Shown: positions 1-12,325 of the stretch, piece after piece
Layout of the letters: the number at the start of each line of letters is the position of its first letter
How positions within the stretch are numbered: position 1 is the stretch's first letter
Assembly: GCA_964036045.1 (NCBI GenBank)
Contig: OZ038392.1
Coordinates: 25,114,663-25,178,662 of the forward strand
Length of the DNA stretch: 64,000 nt
Direction of reading: 5' to 3'
DNA from: Eutreptiella sp. 'Long Island Sound 2002'
Lineage: Eukaryota > Euglenozoa > Euglenophyceae > Eutreptiales > Eutreptiaceae
Notes under the pieces: model-generated
Told to the model about the DNA's origin: nothing
Seen by the model: the letters and a program-made list of their open reading frames with translations, nothing else
Database searches by the model: none
Translations under genes and position numbers: made by a program

Positions 1-2475
1 TATGGCCCCGCCATTATCACCCAGGAGTTGGTAGCTGAAAATGGGCTGTTTCAGCCCAAACTGAAAATAACTCAAAAATCCCCAAAATTGACCCCTCGTC
101 CGGACCCGCCAGAGGTAGGGACGAGGCAACTGACCCTATGCCCTTTGAGTACGAACCCCCTGGAGCCCTCACCCAACCTGGTTCCCTTTGAGGTCCCGGC
201 ATCAGGGCAACACGGATGAGTCAAGTGGGGTCATGATGCCAAAATCACCAAAATTGGCGTCATTCCCACGCGCGGCTCGCTCGGCCAAGGTGAGCCCAAT
301 GGCTCACAGGGTAGGAGGCAGGACCTAGGACTTATATCTGAGTGCTCAATTTGAATTTGGGTCCGGGCTCCCTATGGGCTTAGAGAAATGGGGCCGCCAA
401 TCGACCACACGGAAGGGGGAAATTGGGGTCCCAAAATTGGGTCATTTTGGCTGCTTGAAATGAGCCAAAATTCAGTGTGCTCTCAATAGTATATCTCCAC
501 GCCGGCTTGGAGATCGGATCCGGCATTCCATACGTGATCCACCGGGAGTCCAACAGAGACTCCCATGCACTTGGCTCTCAAAGATCTCCATGCTGCTTGG
601 CGTGGTGACGATCCCAATTGGGTCCACAAATGCAAAAATGGCAAAATTGCCCATACTCAATTTGGCCTAGCGCCTTAACGAAGGCGGCTCCGCTTCGCCC
701 ACGTGGTGTGTGGACCATGGGGACCATTACCCATAACGCCCATGTCATATATGGTCCATTGGTCCATGCGTCCGGCGTGCACGAGGGTTAGAACATAGTG
801 CACGGCGGGCAGCAAAAGTGGAAAAATACTCAAAATGGCCAAAATTGCGCACACTCATGGTTAGGGCAAATGAGGCACATGCCCGACTCGGACCGGAGTG
901 TGCCATAGGATTGGTATCAAGTCATATATGTCCAACATATCTTTGGGGCGTCGCCCAACTCCTCCGGTATTGGGAATGGCAGGGTCGCCAAGTGAGCCCA
1001 TGATTTGGGATAGTCCCAAATCGCCAACATGGCGGCCACGGTATGCCAAGCCTAAGAGGAGTTATTCGCCGGGTCCAAGATATGTTGGCTACCGAAGTAT
1101 GTACCCTCATAACATACTTGGGTCATGATGTCAATTGAGCGCAACGTTGAGATACACGGTCGCCACTTGACATCATGACGAGCCAAAAATGGCAAAATTG
1201 GCACAATGACACACAAAAGTGCCTTGAAAGGCGCACAATTATATTATAATATCTTCGGCTTGGATCGTGCAATCAACTAATCCTTTTAAACACAATGACT
1301 TGACACCAATGACCTTCGATCCCACATATGTGCTCCACTTGGGGCGCCTTGAAAGGTTACGCGCGCTGCTTCCCAAGTGGGCACACGGAAATATGGAAAA
1401 TTGTAAAACACACACCTTGCTCCCAACGTATCGCTTCGGGATCACCACACAAGCTTCCCTTCACGAAGGTTAGGCATGCAATTGACCGTAGGGAGTATGG
1501 AGAAGGGGCTTGCACAATATGAGGTCCATTGGCGGGCTTGGCTTGGAGTAATGGACCCGCCAAATGGGCACGCAACACAACACATGGCACATACCACATA
1601 TTGCCCAAAAGTGTAGCTCCCACCACGATATGTCATGCCCCTCCAAGGGCATAACTTTGTGTCAATCGCTCATAGGAACTCAAGGAGAGTTCCTATGCAA
1701 CACCAACACTTGCGCGCTACACTCGAAAGTTATCTTAACGCACGCAATGTCATGGCCAAAGAGTTATAACGCAAACTCTACCCTCTTGCCCATGATTCAT
1801 TCCACTAGCGCGCACGTGTGGAAACGCAAGGCCTATAATGCTTCCTAAATTACGTCGGGAGTATTGTGAATACATCCCACGTTTCCTTATCGTCAATACT
1901 CGCAAGCAACACGAGATATGACCTTCACAAGTGGCCTCACGAATCAACTTTGTTTTGCCCATATCTTTAAGACAAATGGAGGGCAGGATAAAAGGGAAGT
2001 TGATTCGTGCATACGGAAGCACGTAGGTCCACTCGAAAGAGGTCAAATCAAGTGCGGGGATGTCGAAGTCGAAAATCCGATTTCGACATCCTGAAAAATT
2101 CGACTTAATGTTGCGAGTATTAATTATGAAAATTGCGGAAGCATCCATGCAGTTCCTGGCGACTTTGGAGCCTTCGTCGCGGATAGCGTTAAAATTTCCA
2201 TTATAAACAGTTAAACTGGCGGTTACGGTAAAGTCGCGAACCAACCGCCAGCAGTCAAAACAGTGAATATCAGAACGGAAGCGTAAAAATTGACGGAAAC
2301 AATATGAAAATAAAACCCTGTTGATTCCTGATATTCTGACACACAGATCTCCGCTGGCGGTGCATCGGTTGCCGATGCGGGGCTTCACGGCACGGAACAC
2401 GCCGTACATGGGGTTAGTGGACCGGAGACTGGTTGTATGCCGTAACCTGGCCATGGGGTTCTGGGTACCGCTTCA
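1..2475 (-). mobile_element. LTR0: right part of an E2/E3-type LTR inserted in the E1 5' LTR
   Basis: The first 230 bases match the E2 LTRs closely (from about 19869 and 33474). The rest is closer to the E3 LTR: the blocks at about 1560-1740 and 1950-2370 reappear at about 49700-49920 and 50100-50570. It ends in the same TTCTGGGTACCGCTTCA as the E2 LTRs, so the element lies on the minus strand. The sequence right after it (ATGCCACTGCG) continues the E1 LTR end that is uninterrupted at 36033. LTR0 is therefore an insertion, either a solo LTR or the 5' LTR of an element extending left of the window. No coding region is supported; short ORFs here are chance. Confidence 0.75.
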
Positions 2476-2518
2476 ATGCCACTGCGACCTCTGCTCCTGA
2501 CCACCCGGTCTGGTTTCA
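2476..2518 (+). repeat. E1 5' LTR, terminal remnant
   Basis: These 43 bases end in TTTCA and lie directly before the primer-binding site. They match 36033-36075 almost base for base (TTTCA against TTCCA at the end), which marks the end of the E1 3' LTR. The rest of the 5' LTR lies left of LTR0, outside the window. Confidence 0.7.
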
Positions 2519-2530
2519 TGGTAGCAGAGG
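2519..2530 (+). other. E1 primer-binding site, tRNA-iMet type
   Basis: TGGTAGCAGAGG starts directly after the LTR-terminal CA. It is complementary to the 3' end of the common eukaryotic initiator-Met tRNA (CCTCTGCTACCA). The same 12 bases follow the LTR of E4 at 54594. Land-plant elements normally show TGGTATCAGAG at this place. Confidence 0.85.
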
Positions 2531-2871
2531 CGAAAATTTTTCGTCTCTGTTGGGCGTTTGGCATCGCGGAAAGCGATCGGTCCAAGACATCGTGGACCAA
2601 ATTCAAGTTAAAATCTCTTCCCCGGGAGGGATAGCTGAGGGTGTCCAGGTCCCCACTCTCAGGACCTCCTCGGCCCTGACCCCATCGACCGGGCAGGGGC
2701 CGCAAAAACGGGCCAAGCCCCAAGTGGCTACGAATCCTAAGTTTCCGAAATCCCCGAATGTTCCCATCGGGGCCCCCCATCCTCGAAATCTAGCTGGTGT
2801 ACCTGGGATGGTTGGGGGGGGAAATAGACGGCCACCCTCAGGGAGCGATAAGAGGACCACAATCGCCTATT
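2531..2871 (+). other. E1 leader, with an open frame lacking a start codon
   Basis: Between the primer site and the first usable ATG (2872) one plus frame is open to 2894. It reads like coding sequence (basic, proline-rich) but has no ATG after the primer site. It runs into a G8 tract at 2814-2821, after which the gag-like sequence continues in the next frame. Either this is untranslated leader, or Gag began upstream and the frame was lost at the G tract. Confidence 0.4.
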
Positions 2872-5800
2872 ATGGGCTCAGGAACCGTTACTAGCGCCGA
2901 GAATCGGGCAGTAATCGACCAATCTACTGGGGTGATCGAGCGTACGAACGCTGCGCCCTCACGCGCTGCCGACTGGGGTACGATGGCTTCGCCAATGGGG
3001 CCTCTCGTGGTCGACTCTGGCACTCCTCCGTCGCTAGGGGGGTTGCCAGAGCCTCAGGTCAGAAAAAACCTGTTTGCGGCAGGGCCCATCAGCCCCATTG
3101 TTGACCAACTCGACGCTGAAAACCGTGGAGTCCTCGCGCTCACGCCTGATCCCCATGGCCATCTGGGTCCGGCTCGAGAGGCCGTGGCCCTGATCCAGCA
3201 AGCCCTGTCGGGGACTAGGCAGAACCCCACTGTGGTGGAATCGTCGCCCACTCCAATGAGTGGATCGCGGCGGTTTCCCTCCCTGGTGGAGGAATCTCCT
3301 GCCTTGGGAGCGTATCCCAATCCCCCGAGCGGATCCAGGCTAAATCCTACGATCATCGAGGAAGCCCCCACGCAAATCGAGGAGGACGAGTGTGACCAGT
3401 GGCTCCCCCTGGCGGTGGAGCAGTGGAACGACCATGAGGAGGAGAAGATTGGAGTGTTGGAACGTCATGAACTCCATCATTCCCCTATTTCCGTTGCCTC
3501 GTCGCCTGCACCTCCTGAACCTATGTCAGGGACCAGGGATCGCCCCATGCCTGTGGAAGAATCCCCGGCCCCCCACTACATCACGGTGGAGGACTCTCCG
3601 GCCCCTCAGTTCATTGCGGTGGAAGAGTCCCCGGTGCCTATGAGCGGCGTCAAAAACCGCCCGTGTCTTGTCGTGGAATCTCCGGAGCCCACGGAGGACC
3701 GGGCCGGTACTACATCTCCAGTGCCTATGAGTGGCACGAAAGATCGTCCATCCCTAGTGGATGATTCTCCGGCAATGCCGAAGGTCAACAATCTGTGCTG
3801 GGGGGGAGGGAATCAGGTGGAGGGAGGTTCGGCAACCCTCCCAATAAATTTGGTCTCTCCCCCCACAAATACATCTCCTACGGAGGACCCCCAACTGCCC
3901 AATTGGGGGGGGGGATCCAGAGGTTGCAACGGGATCGGAGCCTGTTTTTGCTTCCCATCCGAGAACTCGATCACCTATGGTGGTTCATGAGTCACCACAG
4001 TATATTTTGGTGGACGATTCCCCACCCCCACCGCCGCGACCGAATACTGTTGGTCATGTTCCCCCTCCGCCGTCACCCCGCCACCGCCAGGTGGCTTACA
4101 TCGAGCACGTGCAAGGAATCCCGCACCTGGTTCGGCCATCTAGTGGTGGGGGTTCGGGGGGGGGACATCCCTCTAGTGGGGGGGCGCCAGCACCTGTTGC
4201 TGCGCGCCCCACACCCCCGTCTCGCCCTGCGGGGGGGCCCTCTGGTCCCTCCGTGGCGGGGGGGGCTGCTGGGGGGGGCGGTGGTGGGTCATCTCCTCCT
4301 CGTGGAGGGGGGGGTCCATCCTTTCGACATTCTGGGGGCCCCACTCCTACACGGGGGGAGGAAGACCTACAGCACACCTGTGGCTGTCCCCGGTGTGTGG
4401 TGCACTACGAAACGTGCATCCAATCTCTGATGGCACAGGTGAAGGACCTGCGAACTCAGAATCTAGAGTTGCAGCGATCCCATCAGGAACTTTCTCAGGC
4501 AGTAGCCTCTACCGTGGGCATCAGTCAGTCCTACGGGGACCGGATGACCCAAATCTTGTCTACATTGGCTAAATTTGACGCGGCGGTTCAGGGCTACCGC
4601 CGGGATTCTAAAGTAGTGGAGGCTAGTGTGGCAGATCATCTTAAGATGTCCAACGGCAACACGGCTAAGTGCTTTAGCGCAGTGGAGTCGCTCGCTACAC
4701 GTTACGCCGCCGTTGCATCTAGGATCGATGCGTGGGACCACTGGTACTCCACGCCTGCGGAACCCGTTACGGTGGTCATACCCCCGCCATCGGCGCCTCC
4801 ACCCGTTCCTGATCCTACACCGGCGGCGCCTATGGCGCCCATGGGCGCGCCATCCGGTTCATCCGGTGGTGGGTGTGTCCTTCCTTTCTCCGTCCACCCA
4901 TCCCACGATTGCATCTACCATCCGAACGCTTGTCCGGATTCGGGGTGGCCGAGGGGGGGGGGAAGAACACCACGAAAACCCCCACCCCCAAGAACCTACA
5001 TCGTGGAGGGGAATCGCTGAAAAGCAGAAGGAACGTGCTGTTCCCGAGTGGAGGGCGACGCCTAAGGGCGAAGAACACCCCACGGAGCCTACGGCCCCGT
5101 GGGCCAATGAAGAGGAGAACACCTCTTCGTTGGGGAACATTAATCCCCTCACGAAAAATGTTTTCACTTCCCCTGGGAAACCTTTGTACACGCCCTCTCA
5201 TCCTACGGATACGTGTACAGTCTCTCCAGTGAAGGTTGCACCAAGTGCAAGTGGAGGTGCACCCCCAACCATGGCTCCCCCTGCTTACCACCCGTACCAA
5301 ATGCCTATGGTGCAAAATAGTTACACCAAAGCGGTGGAGGATAGTGATATGCCTAAACCGCAATTTAATGGGCAGCTAGAGTGGTACGACGAGTGGGTGG
5401 AGAAGCTTCAACAATGGTCGTGGGGGTGTGATCCCATGTACCGAAAGGCCAACGAGGCAAAAATGATTTTGAGTACCTTGCCCCCATGGCTAAAGGCGAT
5501 CATCAACGCCCGGGTTGCCGAGGCCACCCACCACACACGCACGGCCCCCACCCTCAGAGAGTTGTGGGACTTTTTGGAACAACATTTCCACGAGTATGAC
5601 CCCTCAAGGGCTGATGAAAGGTGGCGAGCCCTCAACCCCAGGGTGGTTAAAGGGCAAGTGACCCTCATCGACCTTGAAGATTTCTATGCTCGTTGGCAAC
5701 GTTTGTTGCCTCTGAGCAATGAGACTCGTCCCCACGTGATCCGGGAGCAGCTCCTAAGCAAGCTCCCGTGGATCAAGGAGAAGGTCGTCAAGCAAGAGGC

Positions 5801-6599
5801 TAAGAATAGCCCAGACAGCTATGTGGTGGATTTTAGTGGCCTTGACCCTTCACCAGGTCGCGCCCCATTCGAAAAGGAACTCAGGAAATATAGCACTCAA
5901 GCTTGCACTACGGTTCCTGAGATTGTTTCCTATTCGGGGCCGGGGGTGATAGTTGACTGCAAAGACCCGGCTCTCCAGGAGTGGATCTTGAAACTCAACA
6001 ACACACCTCACACACGCGGCTACACTATGAAAGTGGAGCAACGTAGGCCTCGTTTGAAGCCTGCGGAAATCTACGCCCTTGCCCATAAAAGCGTGTCGGA
6101 GAGGGAAGCTCTCGAACGCCTCAATAAAGGAGACAAGACGACGGTGACGTACACTCATCGCCCTTCTCACAATAAAACCGCGGTGAATGCGGTTAATGCG
6201 GAGGCTACGGCGGACCCTGACACCTCCGAACCCGCTGACACCTCCGTCAACGCCGTGGGTCACTCTAAACCTCCGGCGAAGAAACCCGTCGACCCCGGGG
6301 ACAAACCGCCACCTACCTTTTGGGTTTCGTGTTCCAAACATTGGAAAACACGTAAACAAACGGAGATGGACATGTCTTGGATTGATTGGGGTGCCACCAA
6401 TACCACCCTTTGGACGTGTAAGCCTAATTCTCCGTGCAATGACACTCATTGGAACATTGCGGGTAAGTCTAAAGGTGGTAAGCCTAAGGGTGGCGATAAG
6501 GGTGGCGGTGGTGATAAGGGTGGTGGTGGTTATAAGGGTGGCGGCTGCAAGGGCGATAAAGGAGGCAAGGGAGCGCCGAACGGGCGCGGACGTTGGTAG
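2872..6599 (+). pseudogene. gag: E1 gag, broken into three frames
   Basis: This is the structural polyprotein that would form the virus-like particle. It is read in three pieces: 2872-about 3905, about 3914-4953, and about 4962-6599. The first piece carries degenerate repeats of the form PMSG-x-(R/K)-x-RP-x-x-V-E-(E/D)-SP about every 20-30 residues. The second is Pro/Gly-rich, has a Cys pair (CGCPRC, about 4382-4400) and a short coiled coil (about 4420-4500). The third holds the capsid-like region (about 5340-5780), an RRM-like segment (about 5930-6110), Cys/His clusters near 6325-6445 and a Lys/Gly-rich tail. The shifts fall at G10 tracts 3905-3914 and 4953-4962. It ends at a UAG shared in frame with pol. 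The start at 2872 (ATTATGG) is the first in-frame ATG but is uncertain. Confidence 0.7.
6597..6599 (+). promoter_or_regulatory. UAG between E1 gag and pol, candidate readthrough codon
   Basis: The gag frame stops at TGG-TAG-GAG. The same frame is then open without a break to 11168 and contains the protease and all pol domains. No ATG is needed if the stop is suppressed. E2 (28264-28266) and E4 (58276-58278) have the same arrangement. Confidence 0.55.
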
Positions 6600-9500
6600 G
6601 AGTGCCCAGAGGCGCCCCCTTCGAAAGAAGAAAACCTCGGGCACCCCAGTGACACTACCGTGGCTCTCGTTCCATCGAGAGTCATGAAGGGGCACATAGT
6701 GACTAGTGAGATTCAAACCGAACTTTCCGTTCAGGTTGTTTTGCCCAATGGAGAACGCAAGGCCCTCCGTGTTTTGGTGGATTTTGGGTGCCAAGCGGTC
6801 GCTTTGGCCAACCCCAATGTTTTTGGAGACCAACTCTCCGAAAAATATGAATCCCCCCAACGGAGGCGCCTACTCCAAGCGGATAATGAGACGCCTTTGC
6901 CGCGGGGGGACGAGCAAATAGACGTCAAAATTCAATTTACGGGGGTTGTGGATGGTTGTGTTTCACTTCCTCGTGTTGCCCAATATGGCATGTCCCCGTA
7001 CCTTGTCCTGAATTTACCTTGGGATATGGTTTTGGGGCAGCCATGGGGTTACGCACATTGTGTGAGCCATTTTGCCCGTTTCAATTGTTTGTACTCTCAC
7101 CATCCAGTGCACCCCCGTTTTTGGATTGAGGACTTCCGTGAGGCTCCACGAACCGGCAAACCATTTTTGGTGAAACCCATTCATGGTAAGGTGTCACGTC
7201 AGTCCGTGGGGGGCCTAACCGTTCCAGTCATTGGGGCGGTCACTCCTACGCACCCTGCCCCGGCCATTGTGGTTACGCCCCCTGGTGGCGAACCGCCTAA
7301 CCGTGTTGAGGCCGACAAACACATATCCTATGCCTTGACCGCTTCCTCCGTGGCCCCCGTACAGGACCGGGCTTGTGCTTTGGAGCTCGTTGAATTTGCT
7401 CCCGAAGCCCTTGCCCGTGATGTTCTACCTACGCGGCGTGATGGGTCCATGTGGACCCAGTCTGACTATGGCCTCACGCCATATTGGGCCGCACATGTCA
7501 AAAAACAATTTGGCAAAAACCCCGACGTGGACGCCTTCAATAGGGTCCCGGGTATGGCCCAGGCTACCCGTTGGGTTTCGCCGCTTGAAGATTTCTTTTC
7601 CACTCCCGCGGACCCCTCCAAATTGTATTGGATGTGCCCTCCCTATCATCGGTTTTCCGATTGTGTTGGGAAAATTCGGCAAGAAAAACTACGACCCATC
7701 GTCGTAGGGCCGAAGTGGACACATAGGGAGTGGCGGAAACCCCTTATGGAAATTACTTTGCAAGGGTACCACCTTCCTGGGCCAGAGACTAAAGCCTGTC
7801 TCTATCAGAATGACCACCTCACGCCCCTTCCTCAACGGGGTTGGTCCACGGTGGCGCTATACGTGGACGGTGGTATTGCGGAGGAAAATTTGGCGGCCAC
7901 TAAATGTCATGTGGCCTCCGTTTTGGCACCGGCCGTCTCTAACCCCAACACGGATGGCGAGCCGGGCATGACCTCGGAGGAAGAGTCGGAGGATGAAAGG
8001 GTGCCTAACCATTTGGCTTCGGTGCGCACCCTCACGTATCAGGCGACCCATAAAAAACTCCTCGCACCCGTTACTCTTGATCCTACCCCCGAAGATTTGG
8101 AGGCACAAGAATGCGTGCGTTCACGCATTGCGAAAATTGAACGAGAGTTATTGGGTGGGAGGGCCACTACCGTTAAGCGTTACCGAAAACGTAAAGGCGC
8201 CACACGATTGTTGGCGGCTTCTCGTGTGGGTGGCGTTGTCACCACCCAAGAGCCTATTGTGTCTCCGGAGGTGGAGCTCATGAGGAAACGCATCCTCGCG
8301 GACTATGAGCGGGATGTTTTTAGCGGGGAGGTTCGTCGCCGTCCGGACCAGGAACACCCTAAGGTCCATGGTACGGAGCGGTTGGGGTTTGCTCAACTTG
8401 ACCTATACCCGAACGCCAAACCCAAGTCCGTGAAGCCTATACGGTTGGTGGGGGAGCGTGCCGCGGCGGAGCAAGAAATAGTGGAGGACTTTTTGGCTCG
8501 TGGCTGGATTGAGCCGTGCCCTGCCTCCGAATGGGCGTCCAACGGTTTCGTTGTGCCCAAGAAAGAGAAAGGAAAGTGGCGCCTCGTGGTGGACTACCGC
8601 CAACTTAATGAGGCTACCTTGCCCGACGCACACCCCCTCCCCCTCATTGAAAACATGTTGGAAAATCAATCCAAACACAAGATTTTCACTATTGTGGACT
8701 TGAGTAAAGGGTTTCATCAAATTCCCCTTCACCCTGAATCCCGGGCTAAGACCGCCATGAATTTGGCGGGTAAGCGATACCAATGGCGTGTTATGCCTAT
8801 GGGTATCAAGAATGGGCCCGCTATTTTTCAACGGGTCATGGACCATATTTTGCAGGGTTTGGATTGTGCGGACGTATCTATTGATGATATTATTATTGGT
8901 TCCTCCGGTGCGACGGAGGAGGAGCTATTGGCTAACCACGACTGCGACGTGCGTGCCGTGTTGGATAGGCTACGAAAAGAGGAGTTGGTTGCTTCGGTTA
9001 GCAAAACCGATTTCTTTGTTCGTTCGGTTGAGTTTTGTGGCCATGTGTTGGAAAATGGCACACGTCGGCCGGCGCCAGGGAAAATGTTGGCGCTTGAGCG
9101 TTCGGGCGAACCGGATAATGTTCAGGAGCTCCGGGGGTTCTTGGGGCTCGCCAACTATTATTCGGGCTATGTCCAAAACTACGCCTCCATAGCTACCCCT
9201 TTGATTAATATGTTGAAGGATTTGCCTAAGCATAAGAATGGCAAAAAGATAGGCCTAACATGGAATGCTTCGGCTAACGAGGCCTTTTTGAAGCTCAAGT
9301 GTGCTATTACGGATATTGTTCCCCTCCAACTAGCCGATTGGGATAAGGACTTTGTCCTCACCCCGGACGCTAGTAATCGGGCGGTGGGGGCGGCCCTACA
9401 GCAGGAAGGTCCCGATGGTGCCCTACGCCCCCTTGCCTTTTTCTCCCGCAAATTGTCAGGCAGCCAATTGAATTGGAGCCCTCGGGAGAAAGAATGCTAC

Positions 9501-11168
9501 GCCATAGTGGCGGCGCTTTTAAAATGGCATGGTTGGGTGGGGAACAAGCGCGTGGAGGTCCGTATGGACCACCGTAGCCTTGAAAATTGGGCTACGGAGG
9601 ACCTCAAAACCGTGGGGGGTCCCTCTCCATGCCAAGCACGTTGGCATGAATTGTTCTCTAAATTCGACCTCCATGTGGTTTACACTCCGGGGCCAGTGAA
9701 CCCCGTGGGTGATTTCTTGTCCTTTTGGGCTTACCCTGCTAACCCGGCGTTGGCTGATGTGTCCATACATGGGACGGCCCAAGCGGCCGGGGATGTGCGG
9801 GACATGATGGCGGCCGAGAAGGAGGAACTTCTTGCCCGCCCCCTTGTATTTAGGGCGGTTGTGGCGCCCGTTGTTACTAGGTCTAAAACGGCGCCTCGGG
9901 CTCGAGGGGCACCCGCGTGTGATCCACCCCCTCTGGCTTCGCCTCCAGTGGGGGGGGGGACGAAGCAAAAGAGAAAGCTTCGGAGACTGGAGCGAATTGT
10001 CAAGATAAAAAAATTTTGGAAGTCCCACAAGAAAGCAACTCCTATACATGGGGAGGATGCTCCCAATGTTTTTGAGATAAATTGGGCTAAACACTACCCA
10101 AATTGTCAACGCTACAAACAAATGTGGCAAGATGCCTTGAATGGGAGCTTCCAAGATGGAGTGAGGTTGGTGGATAACAAGCTCGTCCGTAATAGACGGT
10201 GGTGTGTTCCTACGCCGCTAGTGCATCCTTTGGTAGCCGAATACCATGATGCATTTCACTTAACTACCTCCAGTGTGGAAAAACACTGGAAGGAAATTAA
10301 CCATGGCGTGGAAGGTGAGGGGTTGTACAAAGCAGTGGAACTGCAATGTCAAACGTGTCCCTCATGTGCCTTTCACACGCATGACACCAAGCGCAAGCAA
10401 GGGTACATGACCCCTATGCCTATACCTATGGAGCCCATGGACTCCATAGCGCTTGATGTGTTTCACTACCCTTCCACCTCCCACGATGGAGAGGTGTTTG
10501 ACCGAATGCTCCTATGTGTATGCCGGCTTTCCGGCTACCTCATCGCGATCCCTATTCCTAAACCCCGTCATGAAGACAAGGATGAAGGGCCAACATGGAG
10601 AAGAGCGGCCCATTTTGTAATGGAGCGCTGGGTGGATAGGTTCGGAGCCCCTCGTGAAATATGCTCCGACCGTGGGCCACAATTTGTGAGCCAATATTTC
10701 CAAACCCTTTGTTCTAAGATTGGTGCCCGCTCGACTATGTGTCTCGCGGGTAGGCACCAAGGTAATGGCAAGGCCGAAAATACTGGCAAGCAGCTAAGGC
10801 GTGCCGTTGCTAAAGCCATTACCTTGAAGAAAAAGAAAACTAACTGGGTAGAGGTTTTGCCCGCCGTTGTACGAGCGTTGCATGAGACTACAGGTCCTTC
10901 AGGTTATACACCTAACGAGATTGTGTTTGGTAAACACAACCGTACTAAGGGGCCTCCTCTTGCTGAGCCTAAGGGGGTGGCCCAAGACGCTGCTCACTAC
11001 TTCCAACGGCGTGAGGAGCTTATTGCTCTTGCACGGAGGGCTATGATTCAAGTGCAAGAGACAATGGCTCGTAAGTACAATAAGAGTAGGAGGATGTCCC
11101 CCAATTTCTTAAAAGGGGACCGCGTATGGGTCCGTCGCCAACGCAAAAATCTTGGCGATAAGACTTGT
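6600..11168 (+). CDS. pol: E1 Pol, first part (protease to integrase core)
   Basis: This replication polyprotein continues the gag frame after UAG. The protease-like region is at about 6710-7090; its active site reads D-F-G (6780-6788) where D-T/S-G is expected. A methyltransferase-like domain spans about 7440-7830, with CPPY at 7635-7646. RT lies at about 8450-9110 (WRLVVDYRQLNEA; active site S-I-D-D at 8877-8888 instead of Y/F-x-D-D). RNase H is at about 9330-9720 with D-A-S, the E of the PREKE motif, the D of MDHRSLE and a last Asp in place. The integrase has a His/Cys zinc region (about 10200-10370, CQTCPSC) and the D-D-E core: ALDVF at about 10450, CSDRGPQF at about 10660, GKAEN at about 10770. 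It is interrupted by the TIR element just before the GPY module. Coding in general is intact; the active-site changes suggest a dying copy. Confidence 0.85.
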
Positions 11169-12180
11169 GTAACCGCAGAAACAGGCTTGTAACTGCACTG
11201 AGATGTCTATGGGTAGACCTTGACTTTCATTCCTCTTGTTTATGGAATGTTTGAGGACTGATCGGCAAAGCCAAAACTCTAGAACTCTGAACTCAATAGC
11301 AAACAAGCAGGGCACAGACATGGCAAAGAACTCGAATACCCAGTTGTTGAGAGGTCCGTGTATCCGAGAGTCCAGAGCTCCAAAGGGGCAAGAAAGCCCT
11401 TGTGGCATGAGCCCTTGGCAAGAGCCGATTCAGGCTCGTATCATACCCTAATAGAATAGGAGACAGAAAGTACATTGCAGAGCTATAATCAAGTATACAT
11501 AAATCACACAACAGAACAACGAAAGTCGCAAAATTTCTGGTCTATCCGCTCTCCTCTTCTGTGTGCATGCGCTGTGCGCTTCGCGCGTGTGCTCGCTCTG
11601 GCTTTCCTCGCTCGCTCTCTCACTCACTCGGGCTCACACTACGCCTCGCCCATCGTTCACTCACTCGCTCCCTCCCTCCGACCCTCGCTCACTGGTTCCC
11701 TTACACTCCCCTAAGCCGGGCGGTGAGGATGGTTGGGGCGGGCGGCAGAAATAAAAACTGTCTGTCCCATCTGGTAAAAGGACCCAGTGTACATGTAAAC
11801 TCAGTAAGTGCCAGTGAGCTGTACACACACACTGTAGGGCACAAAGTAAAAAGTAGGGAGTGGCGCAGCGACTCTCCCCTAATGCCGGAGAGCTTGCTCG
11901 GAGGAATTAGACAATGCAAGATTGGAAAAAGAATTCTGACTCTGAATCTGAAAATTGGAATGAAGACAGATGGTGGCTGCAGAACTGAGCGTATCAACCA
12001 CGCTGCAGAACTGAGCGTATCAACCACTGGTCGTCGTCAGGTTGCGCCTCCGATCCGCCAGGGAATTCTGATGTGAACAGTAAATCAACTGCTGACGACA
12101 TGACCCAACCGTGACTCAGACATGGCAAAAGAAAATGCTTGTTGGCCTGCTGGCATCATCCGACTGTCCCTCACTGTCAG
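11169..12180 (+). repeat. Left terminal inverted repeat of the TIR element
   Basis: Near-perfect reverse complement of 14499-15528. It starts with two copies of a CTTGTAACTGC-like motif separated by AGAAACAGG. It contains a low-complexity block rich in CTCGCT/CTCACTCA (about 11590-11700). ORFs predicted here appear mirrored in the right arm and are not evidence of a gene. Confidence 0.85.
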
Positions 12181-12325
12181 TGTGGTGTCTGTCTCTGTGC
12201 TTGTGCTGTGCCTGATCTAGGTGCGAAACTTTGTTGGCCTGATGGCATCATCCGACTGTCCCTCACTGTCAGTGTGTTGTCTGTCTCTGTGCTTGTGCTG
12301 TGCCTGATCTAGGTGCGAAACTCAA
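12141..12325 (+). repeat. 92-bp tandem duplication
   Basis: GTTGGCCTG...GCATCATCCGACTG is followed by the same block 92 bases later, both ending in GATCTAGGTGCGAAACT. The first copy overlaps the inner edge of the left inverted repeat. Confidence 0.85.

Noticed and set aside
3795-4430. Plus ORF of 211 codons inside E1 gag
   Set aside because: Alternative frame of the same G-rich gag region; the acidic SP repeats continue in the neighbouring frames, not in this one.
11561-12076. Plus-strand ORF of 171 codons in the left inverted repeat, mirrored at 14564-15202
   Set aside because: It occurs twice only because the repeat arms are copies; low-complexity Ser/Leu/Arg content and no motif. Not a gene.
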